8,056 bases of DNA, from NCBI GenBank assembly GCA_021781255.1, contig JAJXXG010000534.1, positions 1 to 8,056 on the forward strand, read 5' to 3'. The DNA is from Acidobacteriota bacterium. Its GTDB lineage: Bacteria > Acidobacteriota > Terriglobia > Terriglobales > Acidobacteriaceae. The notes under the pieces were generated by a model that was given only the letters and a program-made list of their open reading frames with translations, did not search any database and was not told the DNA's origin. How positions within the stretch are numbered: position 1 is the stretch's first letter; the number at the start of each line of letters is the position of its first letter. Of the stretch, positions 1 to 5,597 are shown in pieces. Position numbers and translations under genes: made by a program.

Positions 1-195
1 GAGGATGTGGCGCGCGCGGGGCAGCCAGTCGGTTCGTTCGCAATGGATGAGATGGCCGAGGATGTCGTGCGCATTCCAGGTGTAGGGCCCCTCGTCGGCG
101 AGCGTGAGGGTCTCAGGCAGGTCAGCAAGCAGAGCGGAGAGCGCGGACGGCGTGCAGCGGAGCAGTGCGAGCGTGTGCTTCAGGCTTGGTTCCAT
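1..195 (-). CDS. DinB-like family protein, N-terminal part only (cut by window edge)
   Basis: Reading the minus strand from an ATG at 195 gives 65 uninterrupted codons running off the left edge. The peptide begins MEPSLKHTLALLR and has an amphipathic first helix. It then shows the pattern Y-T-W-N-A-H-D-I-L-G-H-L-I-H-C-E-R-T-D-W at about residues 38-57. That W..(R/H)(E/D)(I/V)(L/V)GH(L)...ER pattern is typical of the DinB/YfiT-like putative metalloenzyme superfamily (DinB_2 type). In that fold a four-helix bundle uses three His ligands, and the His of the GHL motif (H48 here) is normally the first. The other two would lie in the missing part. Some family members are thiol-transferases using bacillithiol or mycothiol, but the function of this one cannot be told. 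A weak GAGG-like ribosome site lies just upstream of the start. It is divergent from the small membrane protein gene at 352. The family call is made by eye from one motif. Confidence 0.72.
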   Translation of the reverse strand, partial: MEPSLKHTLALLRCTPSALSALLADLPETLTLADEGPYTWNAHDILGHLIHCERTDWLPRARHIL

Positions 196-281
196 CTGCG
201 GCCTCGCTAGAGTTGCGGCGACTATGGTAGCAGGATTCTGGGGTGGTTGTGAGCGGATCGATTCGGGGCTGGAACGCGGTT

Positions 282-297
282 TGGCAAACAAGTTGCT
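282..297 (+). promoter_or_regulatory. Possible sigma-54 (-24/-12) promoter
   Basis: The stretch reads TGGCAAACAAGTTGCT. It matches the RpoN consensus TGGCACG-N4-TTGCW at ten of the twelve defined positions. The two invariant dinucleotides, GG (283-284) and GC (295-296), have the required 12-base offset. Transcription would start near 308, leaving about 44 nt before the ATG at 352. I see no clear upstream activator palindrome between 196 and 280. Short matches like this also occur by chance. Confidence 0.45.
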
Positions 298-326
298 TGA
301 CTATTCAGTAGAAACAGGCGTACAAA
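297..326 (+). promoter_or_regulatory. Alternative sigma-70-like promoter
   Basis: TTGACT (297-302) is a 5/6 match to the -35 consensus. It is followed 18 nt later by TACAAA (321-326), a 4/6 match to the -10. It overlaps the end of the sigma-54-like element and would give a short leader of about 20 nt to the ATG at 352. Which of the two is used, if either, cannot be decided from sequence. Confidence 0.3.
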
Positions 327-351
327 TTTGCACCGATCGAAAGGGGCCCCC

Positions 352-579
352 ATGCTGATATTGAAATATGTGCTGTGGGTAGTGTTCTTTGCAGGCGTTT
401 TTCTGCTGGGAAGCGTGATGGAGAAGCAGAGCCGCAAGCTGGCCGGGATCGTAACGCGCCGGAGAAATCCACCCAGTGGAGTATGTAAATTTTTCCGGTA
501 CTCGGGAGACACTCTTCAGATTGTTGGCGCGGTCGTGGGATTTATTGAGGCCGTGGCCGTACTGGTTCTGGTTTTCTGA
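352..579 (+). CDS. Small two-helix membrane protein, unrecognised (75 aa)
   Basis: I do not recognise this protein. It starts at ATG 352, chosen over an upstream TTG at 328 because AAGGGG (341-346) lies 5 nt before it as a ribosome site. It predicts a hydrophobic helix at about residues 2-22 (LILKYVLWVVFFAGVFLLGS). A basic middle loop with RKLAGIVTRRR follows at 28-38, then a second hydrophobic helix at about 55-75 that runs to the C terminus. The basic loop suggests a hairpin with both ends outside the cytoplasm and the loop inside. The codons are richer in A/T than the neighbouring genes. It stands alone on the plus strand between the divergent DinB-like gene and the convergent frr. A possible sigma-54-type promoter precedes it. 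It could still be a chance reading frame, but the ribosome site, promoter-like elements and two clean helices argue for a real gene. Confidence 0.55.
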   Translation: MLILKYVLWVVFFAGVFLLGSVMEKQSRKLAGIVTRRRNPPSGVCKFFRYSGDTLQIVGAVVGFIEAVAVLVLVF

Positions 580-633
580 GGGGAATTTTGCCGGCGGCAG
601 CCAGATGCGCTGCGGCGTGCGAAGGAAGTGAGT

Positions 634-677
634 GTGCCCCGTAAACTGCGGCGCTGTGCGCGGCGGGAACGGGGCAC
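634..677. terminator. Hairpin between convergent genes, possible terminator
   Basis: GTGCCCCGT (634-642) pairs perfectly with ACGGGGCAC (669-677), giving a 9-bp GC-rich stem. The 26-nt G/C-rich apical region can form a further small stem (GCGC-TGT-GCGC). It sits between the stop of the small membrane gene (579) and the stop of frr (712). Neither strand has a U-run after the stem, so it is not a classical intrinsic terminator. It could still act as a 3' end stabiliser or assist Rho-dependent ending. Confidence 0.4.
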
Positions 678-711
678 TGGTGTTTGAGCGGAAAGTGGAG
701 GTGTAAGCCGG

Positions 712-1299
712 TCAGACCTGCATGATTTCGGCTTCTTTTTTGCGCGACATTTCTTCCATGCGACGGATTTCGTCGTCGGTCATCTTCTGCACTTCTTCGA
801 GAGAGCGCTTCTCCTCGTCCTCGCTGATTTTTTTCTCTTTGGCAAGTTTCTTGAGAGCGTCATTGCCGTCGCGACGAACATTGCGGATGGCGGTGCGATG
901 CTCCTCGAGGATTTTGTTGAGATGCTTGACGACGTCGCGGCGGCGCTCCTCGGTCATGGGAGGAACGGGAACGCGGATGATTTTGCCGTCTGACATGGGA
1001 TTGAAGCCGAGATCGGAGGCCTGGATGGACTTTTCAATCTCCTTCAGAATGGTCGGGTCGTACGGAGAAATGACGATCAGCTGAGGCTCTGGCGTGGAGA
1101 CCTGGGCCATCTGCGTGATGGGCGTGAGCGTGCCGTAGTAATCAACCTTGATCTGGTCGAGCATGTGGGCGCTGGCACGGCCGGTGCGCGTGGAGGCCAG
1201 ATTGGTCTGGAAGTCAGAGACTGCGCTATCCATGCGGCGCTTGAGATCGGCGGAAAGGTCTTTGAGTGCCGGAATTCCGGCCATTGCGGAGATTGCCAT
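712..1299 (-). CDS. frr: Ribosome recycling factor (RRF)
   Basis: This protein splits post-termination ribosomes together with EF-G in the cytoplasm. It aligns by eye along its whole length with known RRFs. Seen features are RTGRAS at residues 38-43, the V-D-Y-Y-G-T-x-T-P strand near 52-60, ASDLGFNP, R-V-P-x-P-P-x-T-E-E-R-R, and the conserved I-R-N-V-R-R-D segment near 138. The C terminus, KKEAEIMQV, matches the usual KEAE(L/I)M. At 195 residues it is about 10 longer than the E. coli protein (185). The excess lies at the N terminus (MAISAMAGIPALKD). The ATG at 1299 is preferred because a GAGG sits 9 nt upstream, while the internal ATG at 1284 has none. It lies 75 nt after lipA. The usual bacterial partner pyrH is not beside it. 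It may be co-transcribed with lipA or use its own promoter. Confidence 0.97.
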   Translation of the reverse strand: MAISAMAGIPALKDLSADLKRRMDSAVSDFQTNLASTRTGRASAHMLDQIKVDYYGTLTPITQMAQVSTPEPQLIVISPYDPTILKEIEKSIQASDLGFNPMSDGKIIRVPVPPMTEERRRDVVKHLNKILEEHRTAIRNVRRDGNDALKKLAKEKKISEDEEKRSLEEVQKMTDDEIRRMEEMSRKKEAEIMQV

Positions 1300-1333
1300 A
1301 GGAAACGTCCTCGCAAATCCAATTGCAACAGTT

Positions 1334-1339
1334 ATTTTA
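1334..1339 (-). promoter_or_regulatory. Possible -10 box for frr
   Basis: On the minus strand TAAAAT (1339 down to 1334) is a 5/6 match to the -10 consensus, about 35 nt before the frr start. It lies in the most A/T-rich patch of the 75-nt lipA-frr gap. No good -35 box is seen 16-18 nt upstream, so this is weak evidence for an frr promoter independent of lipA. Confidence 0.25.
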
Positions 1340-1374
1340 CAACCGCGGCGGGGAAAGGTGTGGCGCGGGAGGAA

Positions 1375-2280
1375 CTACGCGAGGACTGTGAGGCCTGTGG
1401 AAGCGGCCTGCTCGTGCGCATGATAACTGGAGCGAACGAGTGGACCAGACTCGACGTGACGGAAGCCCATCTTGAGAGCTTCGCTCTTTAATTCGGCAAA
1501 CTCGCGGGGCGTGTAAAGGCGCGCCATGGGCAGGTGATCGCGGGAGGGGCGCAGATACTGGCCGATGGTGAGGATGTCGCAATGGACGCGGGCGAGGTCG
1601 CGGAAGACGTCCAGGAGCTCGTGGGTTTCTTCTCCGAGGCCAACCATGACGCCGGACTTTGTCACGCCCTCCGGGTTCAGCTCCTTGGCGTAACGCAGGA
1701 GCTCGAGGGTGCGCTCATAACGCGCGCCGGAGCGGACAGCACGATAGAGACGCGGGACGGACTCGGTGTTGTGGTTCAGCACATCAGGACGGGCCTCGAC
1801 AATGGTGCAGATGGAAGCGCGGTCGCCCTGGAAGTCCGGAATGAGCACCTCAACGCGGCAGCCGGGAGCCTGGCGGCGGACCTCGTCAATGACCATGGCG
1901 AAGATGCGCGCTCCGCCGAGAAGATCGTCGTCGCGGTTGACGCTGGTGATGACGGCGAAGTTGAGGCCGAGGGCAGCGACGGCCTCTGCGACGCGGCGCG
2001 GCTCGTCGAAGTCAATGGGCTCCGGGCGGCCCTTGGGTACGGCGCAGAAGCCGCAGCGTCGCGTGCAGAGGTTGCCGAGCATCATGAAGGTGGCGGTCTT
2101 GTGGTGCCAGCACTCGCCGATGTTGGGGCAATGGGCGCTTTCGCAGACGGTGTGGAGATTGAGCGAACGGGCGAGGCGCTTGAGGGAGTGGTAATTTTCG
2201 CCCATGGGAGCGCGGGCCTTGAGCCATTCGGGCTTGGGAGCCGGGACAGTGCGCGCGGGGTTGATCTGGACCAGTTCCAT
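1375..2280 (-). CDS. lipA: Lipoyl synthase (radical SAM)
   Basis: The enzyme inserts two sulfur atoms at C6 and C8 of protein-bound octanoyl groups, making the lipoyl cofactor of the 2-oxoacid dehydrogenases and the glycine cleavage H protein. All LipA signatures are present in the 301 residues. The auxiliary-cluster motif CX4CX5C is C46, C51, C57. The radical-SAM motif CX3CX2C is C72, C76, C79 (in LCTRRCGFCAV). The C-terminal RSSY, whose Ser ligates the auxiliary 4Fe-4S cluster, is at 283-286. The segments VITSVNRDDD, HNTES, KSGVMVGLGE and TIGQYLRPS are also typical. Length is in the usual bacterial range. It is upstream of frr on the same strand and divergent from the deacetylase gene. No lipB or lplA is in the window. 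The ribosome site before the ATG at 2280 is weak. Confidence 0.98.
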   Translation of the reverse strand: MELVQINPARTVPAPKPEWLKARAPMGENYHSLKRLARSLNLHTVCESAHCPNIGECWHHKTATFMMLGNLCTRRCGFCAVPKGRPEPIDFDEPRRVAEAVAALGLNFAVITSVNRDDDLLGGARIFAMVIDEVRRQAPGCRVEVLIPDFQGDRASICTIVEARPDVLNHNTESVPRLYRAVRSGARYERTLELLRYAKELNPEGVTKSGVMVGLGEETHELLDVFRDLARVHCDILTIGQYLRPSRDHLPMARLYTPREFAELKSEALKMGFRHVESGPLVRSSYHAHEQAASTGLTVLA

Positions 2281-2312
2281 GAGGGTGATTCCGTGAATGA
2301 TGCCTGTAGATT

Positions 2313-2318
2313 ATTGTA
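2313..2318 (-). promoter_or_regulatory. Possible -10 box for lipA
   Basis: On the minus strand TACAAT (2318 down to 2313) matches the -10 consensus at 5/6 and would start transcription about 26 nt before the lipA ATG. No matching -35 is seen at the normal distance. The element lies in the 113-nt divergent region shared with the deacetylase gene. Confidence 0.35.
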
Positions 2319-2324
2319 CGGGCA

Positions 2325-2358
2325 ACGGAAAGCGGCTGTGTTCCGTCCAATGGAACGG
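2325..2358. repeat. Overlapping inverted repeats in the lipA/deacetylase divergent region
   Basis: ACGGAA (2325-2330) is complementary to TTCCGT (2341-2346). The same central arm, as GTTCC (2340-2344), is also complementary to GGAAC (2352-2356). The two pairings exclude each other. The stems are short (6 and 5 bp), so this could be an operator-like site, alternative leader hairpins, or chance. Confidence 0.25.
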
Positions 2359-2393
2359 GGTTGGTAGACTGCCGGGGGGTTCTGGAAACAACT

Positions 2394-3371
2394 ATGAGGC
2401 TGAGTTTGGGGGCGTTGGTGTGCGCAGTGGCACTGTCCATTGCGGCGGTGGGTGCAGGAGCGCAAGGCGCACAAGGCTCTGGAACTGCAACGACCGTAAA
2501 GAAGTTGCCGAAGCTGAAGAAGCATCCGGTGGTGGCGTTGACCTTTGACGACCTTCCGGCAGCGGGCGACCTGCACGTGGGCCGGACGCGGATGAGGTCA
2601 GCCGAGCAACTGGCTAATGAGCTAAGGGCGTATCACTTGAAGGGCGTGTATGCCTTTGTGAACGCGAACACGCTGGACGGCGACCCGGATACGCAGGGGG
2701 CGCTGCGGGTGTGGATGCAGAAGGGGATGAGGATCGGCAACCACACCTTTTCGCACCCTTCGCTGACAGACGAGACGGCCACTGAATACATCCACGACAT
2801 TGAACTAAACGAGCCGTATCTGAAGCAATATGCGGGGAAGACCGACTGGCACTGGTTCCGCTATCCCTACCTGGCCGAGGGAGACACACTGGCCAAGCGC
2901 AATGCGGTGCGTGACTGGCTGAAGGAACACAAGTACCGGATTGCGCAGGTAACGCTGAACTTTAACGACGACGACTGGGATGACCCCTATGGGCGTTGCC
3001 TGGCAAAGAATGATCAGGCGTCGATTGCCTGGCTGAAGAAGACCTACCTTGAAAACGCACGGGAGTTCATCCGCCTGGGGCGCGAAGAAGAGCTGATTGC
3101 GCTGGGGCATGAGATCCCGAATGTGCTGCTACTGCACGCGACGGACTTTACGACGACCATGTTGCCGCAACTGATGGAGATTCTGCGCGAGGATGGATTC
3201 CGGTTTGCGGCGTTAAAGAAGGTGGAGAGGAACAAGGCTTACCGGATCAATCCGAACCTGACTGTGAAGGATGGCGAAACGCTTATTGACGAGATGATGG
3301 ATGTGCACCATCTGAGATATCCGGCGTTTAAACCGGCGCCGAGAGCGAAGCTGGAAACGCTTTGCCGGTGA
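2394..3371 (+). CDS. Secreted polysaccharide deacetylase family protein (CE4 / NodB-like)
   Basis: This is a 325-residue exported protein. A signal peptide covers about residues 1-23 (MRLSLGALVCAVALSIAAVGAGA). CE4 motifs are visible. Motif 1 is TFDDLP at 50-55, with D52 and D53 as the catalytic base and metal-ligand positions. Motif 2 is H117-T-F-S-H121-P with both metal-binding histidines. Motif 3 is RYPY at 156-159. A late LLLHATDF segment resembles motif 5 and supplies a His. The family removes N- or O-acetyl groups from chitin-like glycans, peptidoglycan or xylan, and the substrate here is unknown. The middle region with NDDDWDDPYGRC and a roughly 30-residue helical insert is longer than in minimal NodB domains. 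The start at ATG 2394 is preferred over an upstream TTG at 2361 because the signal peptide begins there, although the ribosome site (GGAAA) is modest. It is a single gene, divergent from lipA and convergent with the S9 peptidase, and ends before the terminator at 3408. Confidence 0.9.
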   Translation: MRLSLGALVCAVALSIAAVGAGAQGAQGSGTATTVKKLPKLKKHPVVALTFDDLPAAGDLHVGRTRMRSAEQLANELRAYHLKGVYAFVNANTLDGDPDTQGALRVWMQKGMRIGNHTFSHPSLTDETATEYIHDIELNEPYLKQYAGKTDWHWFRYPYLAEGDTLAKRNAVRDWLKEHKYRIAQVTLNFNDDDWDDPYGRCLAKNDQASIAWLKKTYLENAREFIRLGREEELIALGHEIPNVLLLHATDFTTTMLPQLMEILREDGFRFAALKKVERNKAYRINPNLTVKDGETLIDEMMDVHHLRYPAFKPAPRAKLETLCR

Positions 3372-3407
3372 AGTGAGTTTAGAGAAGAGAGGAAGATTGA
3401 AAGATAA

Positions 3408-3452
3408 AAACAGGGAGAAGCAACCGGCGCGTGCCGAAGCTTCTCCCTGTTT
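3408..3452. terminator. Strong bidirectional intrinsic terminator
   Basis: AAACAGGGAGAAGC (3408-3421) pairs perfectly with GCTTCTCCCTGTTT (3439-3452), a 14-bp stem. The 17-nt loop contains a further 4-bp stem (CGGC 3425-3428 with GCCG 3433-3436). On the plus strand the tail continues TTTCTGTTTG. On the minus strand it continues TTTTTATCTTTC. It lies 36 nt after the deacetylase stop and 23 nt after the S9 peptidase stop, so it serves both convergent units. Confidence 0.9.
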
Positions 3453-3475
3453 CTGTTTGTGAGGCAGTTCAAGAA

Positions 3476-5512
3476 CTATTTGTTCGGGCCGCCAGTGTAC
3501 TTGTTCCACCAGGCGAGCCAGCGTACGTAACGGTCGCGAATGTAACTGGGCCGCGTGAAGCCGTGGAACTGGTTGGGATAGACGACCAGCTCGGCGGGCC
3601 GGCCGAGGGATTTGAGGGCCTGGTACATCTGCTCGCCGCCGAGGAGGGGGACATTCATGTCAGACGTGCCGCCCATGAAGAGCATGGGAGTGTGGACGCG
3701 CTTGTCTACTTGCAGGAAGGGATAGGCGAGCTTGATGTACTCCTGAAGGTGGCTCCAGGGCTGGCCAAGTTCGAGGTCGTACTGGAGGATGTATTCGTCA
3801 TGGCCATAGAAGGACAGTACATTGGCAACGCCCGCACCGCTCATGCCGCACTTGAAGCGGTTGGTGCTGGCGACGGTGTAATCGGTAAGGATGCCGCCGT
3901 AGCTCCAGCCAGAGACGGCGAGACGGTTGGGATCGGCAACGCCCAAGGCGACGGCCTTGTCGACGCCGGCGAGGAGGTCCTGGACTTCGAGGTGGCCCCA
4001 GTCGGCAAAAATGGCCTTGGCGTAGGCCCGGCCACGGCCTGAAGAGCCGCGATAGTTGACGTTGAGCTCGGCGTAACCATTGGCCGCGAGCCATTGGCGC
4101 ATGAAGTTGAAGCTGTGCTCGTCCTGGCCGTTGGGTCCGCCGTGGATGAAGAGAAGCATGGGCACGGGTGAGCCGGCCTTGAAGCTCTCGGGTTTCGTCA
4201 GCAGGCCGTGGACGTCGGTTCCGTCCTGGCTTTTGAACTCGATGCCCTCGGTGGGCACGAGGTTGAGCTCGGCGACGAGAGCGTCGTTGTGGTGCGTGAG
4301 GCGGCGCAGGTGGCCGTCTTCGAGGGCGTAGAGTTCACCCGGTTGTTCATCGTTGGTGTAGATCACCGCAGTGTGACCGGCTTCCTCGTCCCAACCCTCG
4401 ACTGTGCCCTGCTGGTTGAGGAGCTTTGCGTCAGTGGCGCCGTGAAGTTCCATTTCGGCGGGGTACTGGTTGCGGTCGTCGGCGACGAGATAACTCAGTT
4501 TGCCGGAGGGCGAGAAGATGGGCGAGCGGACGCTGCGGTCGAGCCCGGAGGCCGGATAGCTGACCTTGCCACTGAGCGTGACGACGGCGGGTCTGGCCTG
4601 TGAGTACTCCATGTACTTTGGCGCGGCACCTTGGGTGTATGCGATGGACTGGGAGTCAGGCGACCAGGCCAGGTGGCCACCGTCAGGGCCATTCCACGTG
4701 GTGAGTTTGCGCGGAGCAGAACCGGCCTTGGCAGGGACGACGAAGACATCGTCGTTATTGGTGCGGTCTGGATCAGGGTCTTCATCGCTAACGAAGGCAA
4801 TCCACTTGCCATCAGGCGAGAAGGCTGCATCTTCCTCATTCACATCTTTGGTGGTGGTTAGCTTTTCGTACTTCTTGGTCGCGATGTCGTAGAGGTAGAG
4901 CGAATCCCAGTCATTGTCGCGCAGGTAGCCCTGGATGTCCTGCTTGAAGTGGTAGCGATCAATGACGATGGGCTTTGGAGCCTTGGGCTTTTCGCCTTCC
5001 TTGGGCAGGGGCTCATGGCGCGGATGGAGGGTGATGAGGAGGTGCTTGGAGTCCGGCGACCAGTGGTAGCCCTTGATGTTCTGGTCCGTGATGGCGGTGA
5101 GCTGATGGGCTTCACCGCCGCGGCGGTCGAGGAGCCAGATTTGATCGCCCTTGGCGGGGCCGGGGCGCGAGGAAAGGAAGCTGATGTAGCGGCCATCAGG
5201 ACTGAACTGCGGATCGGAAGCACCCTCTTCACCGTAAGTGAGCTGGATGTGGGTTTCGCCGTCCCAGCTGACCATCCAGAGATGGGTGATGTGCTTGTCC
5301 TTCTTCGTGTCAGTGTGGCTGACGGTGTACAGGACCCACTTGCCATCAGGCGAGACGACGGGGCGGCCAACATTCATGAGGCGGTCGAGATCGTCGAGAC
5401 TGATATCGCGCTTGTGAGGAGTATCCGCAGCGTGGGCCGGCGCGAGAAGGAATTGGGACCCGGTGCAGAGGAGGCCAAGGCAAAGTAGAGGAGCTATAGA
5501 TAGGCGCGGCAT
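3476..5512 (-). CDS. Secreted S9 family peptidase (prolyl oligopeptidase / acylaminoacyl-peptidase type)
   Basis: This is a serine peptidase of 678 residues, predicted to be periplasmic or extracellular and to cleave short peptides. A signal peptide (MPRLSIAPLLCLGLLCTG...APAHA) ends near residue 28. An N-terminal beta-propeller follows with TolB/PD40-like blades: SPDGKWV (54-60), FSPDGRY (103-109), WSPDSKH (151-157), FSPDGKW (231-237), WSPDSQS (283-289) and FSPSGKL (333-339). The alpha/beta-hydrolase domain has HGGP (457-460, oxyanion hole), nucleophile S537 in GWSYGG, D618 in GTSDMNVP and H650 in NQFHGF, so the triad is complete. The frame is open up to 5692, but the start at ATG 5512 is chosen because it opens the signal peptide and avoids overlap with the next gene. 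No good ribosome site precedes it. It is the last gene of the minus-strand run and ends just before the terminator. Substrate specificity (acyl-aminoacyl, dipeptidyl or oligopeptidase) cannot be assigned. Confidence 0.93.
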   Translation of the reverse strand: MPRLSIAPLLCLGLLCTGSQFLLAPAHAADTPHKRDISLDDLDRLMNVGRPVVSPDGKWVLYTVSHTDTKKDKHITHLWMVSWDGETHIQLTYGEEGASDPQFSPDGRYISFLSSRPGPAKGDQIWLLDRRGGEAHQLTAITDQNIKGYHWSPDSKHLLITLHPRHEPLPKEGEKPKAPKPIVIDRYHFKQDIQGYLRDNDWDSLYLYDIATKKYEKLTTTKDVNEEDAAFSPDGKWIAFVSDEDPDPDRTNNDDVFVVPAKAGSAPRKLTTWNGPDGGHLAWSPDSQSIAYTQGAAPKYMEYSQARPAVVTLSGKVSYPASGLDRSVRSPIFSPSGKLSYLVADDRNQYPAEMELHGATDAKLLNQQGTVEGWDEEAGHTAVIYTNDEQPGELYALEDGHLRRLTHHNDALVAELNLVPTEGIEFKSQDGTDVHGLLTKPESFKAGSPVPMLLFIHGGPNGQDEHSFNFMRQWLAANGYAELNVNYRGSSGRGRAYAKAIFADWGHLEVQDLLAGVDKAVALGVADPNRLAVSGWSYGGILTDYTVASTNRFKCGMSGAGVANVLSFYGHDEYILQYDLELGQPWSHLQEYIKLAYPFLQVDKRVHTPMLFMGGTSDMNVPLLGGEQMYQALKSLGRPAELVVYPNQFHGFTRPSYIRDRYVRWLAWWNKYTGGPNK
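4802..4821 (-). repeat. Copy 1 of a 20-bp direct repeat inside the S9 peptidase gene
   Basis: The same 20 bases occur here and at 5336-5355. Both encode an SPDGKW core of a propeller blade, so the DNA identity reflects repeated beta-propeller blades with the same codons and not a mobile or regulatory repeat. Confidence 0.8.
5336..5355 (-). repeat. Copy 2 of the 20-bp direct repeat inside the S9 peptidase gene
   Basis: This is the partner of 4802-4821, encoding the first SPDGKW blade core. It lies 534 bp away in the same reading frame. An in-frame deletion by recombination between the copies would remove 178 codons of propeller. Confidence 0.8.
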
Positions 5513-5597
5513 GGATGGAAGGGTAACACGTGGTACAGCGGGCCTGGGAGTCTTTGAGAGGCCAATACAGGCGCAGATTGAGTGAAGATGGCGTGGT

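Noticed and set aside
7..210. 67-codon plus-strand open frame at the left edge
   Set aside because: The minus strand here encodes a DinB-like motif, which explains the sequence better.
222..512. 96-codon minus-strand open frame opposite the small membrane protein
   Set aside because: It has no domain, no ribosome site and an irregular composition, and the plus-strand frame is better supported. Since neither frame has a known homologue by eye, this rejection is less firm than the others.
1534..2367. Long 277-codon plus-strand open frame opposite lipA
   Set aside because: It is fully antisense to a clear lipA, has no recognisable domain, and its Ala/Gly/Glu/Val/Asp-rich composition is that of a shadow frame in GC-rich DNA.
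2352..2379. G-rich run before the deacetylase gene as a possible G-quadruplex
   Set aside because: Only two of the G-runs reach three or more bases (GGGG and GGGGGG), so just a weak two-tier structure is possible. Composition alone explains it.
3431..4042. 203-codon plus-strand open frame opposite the S9 peptidase
   Set aside because: It is antisense to the catalytic domain, which has an intact triad, and it begins inside the terminator hairpin. It is best explained as a shadow.
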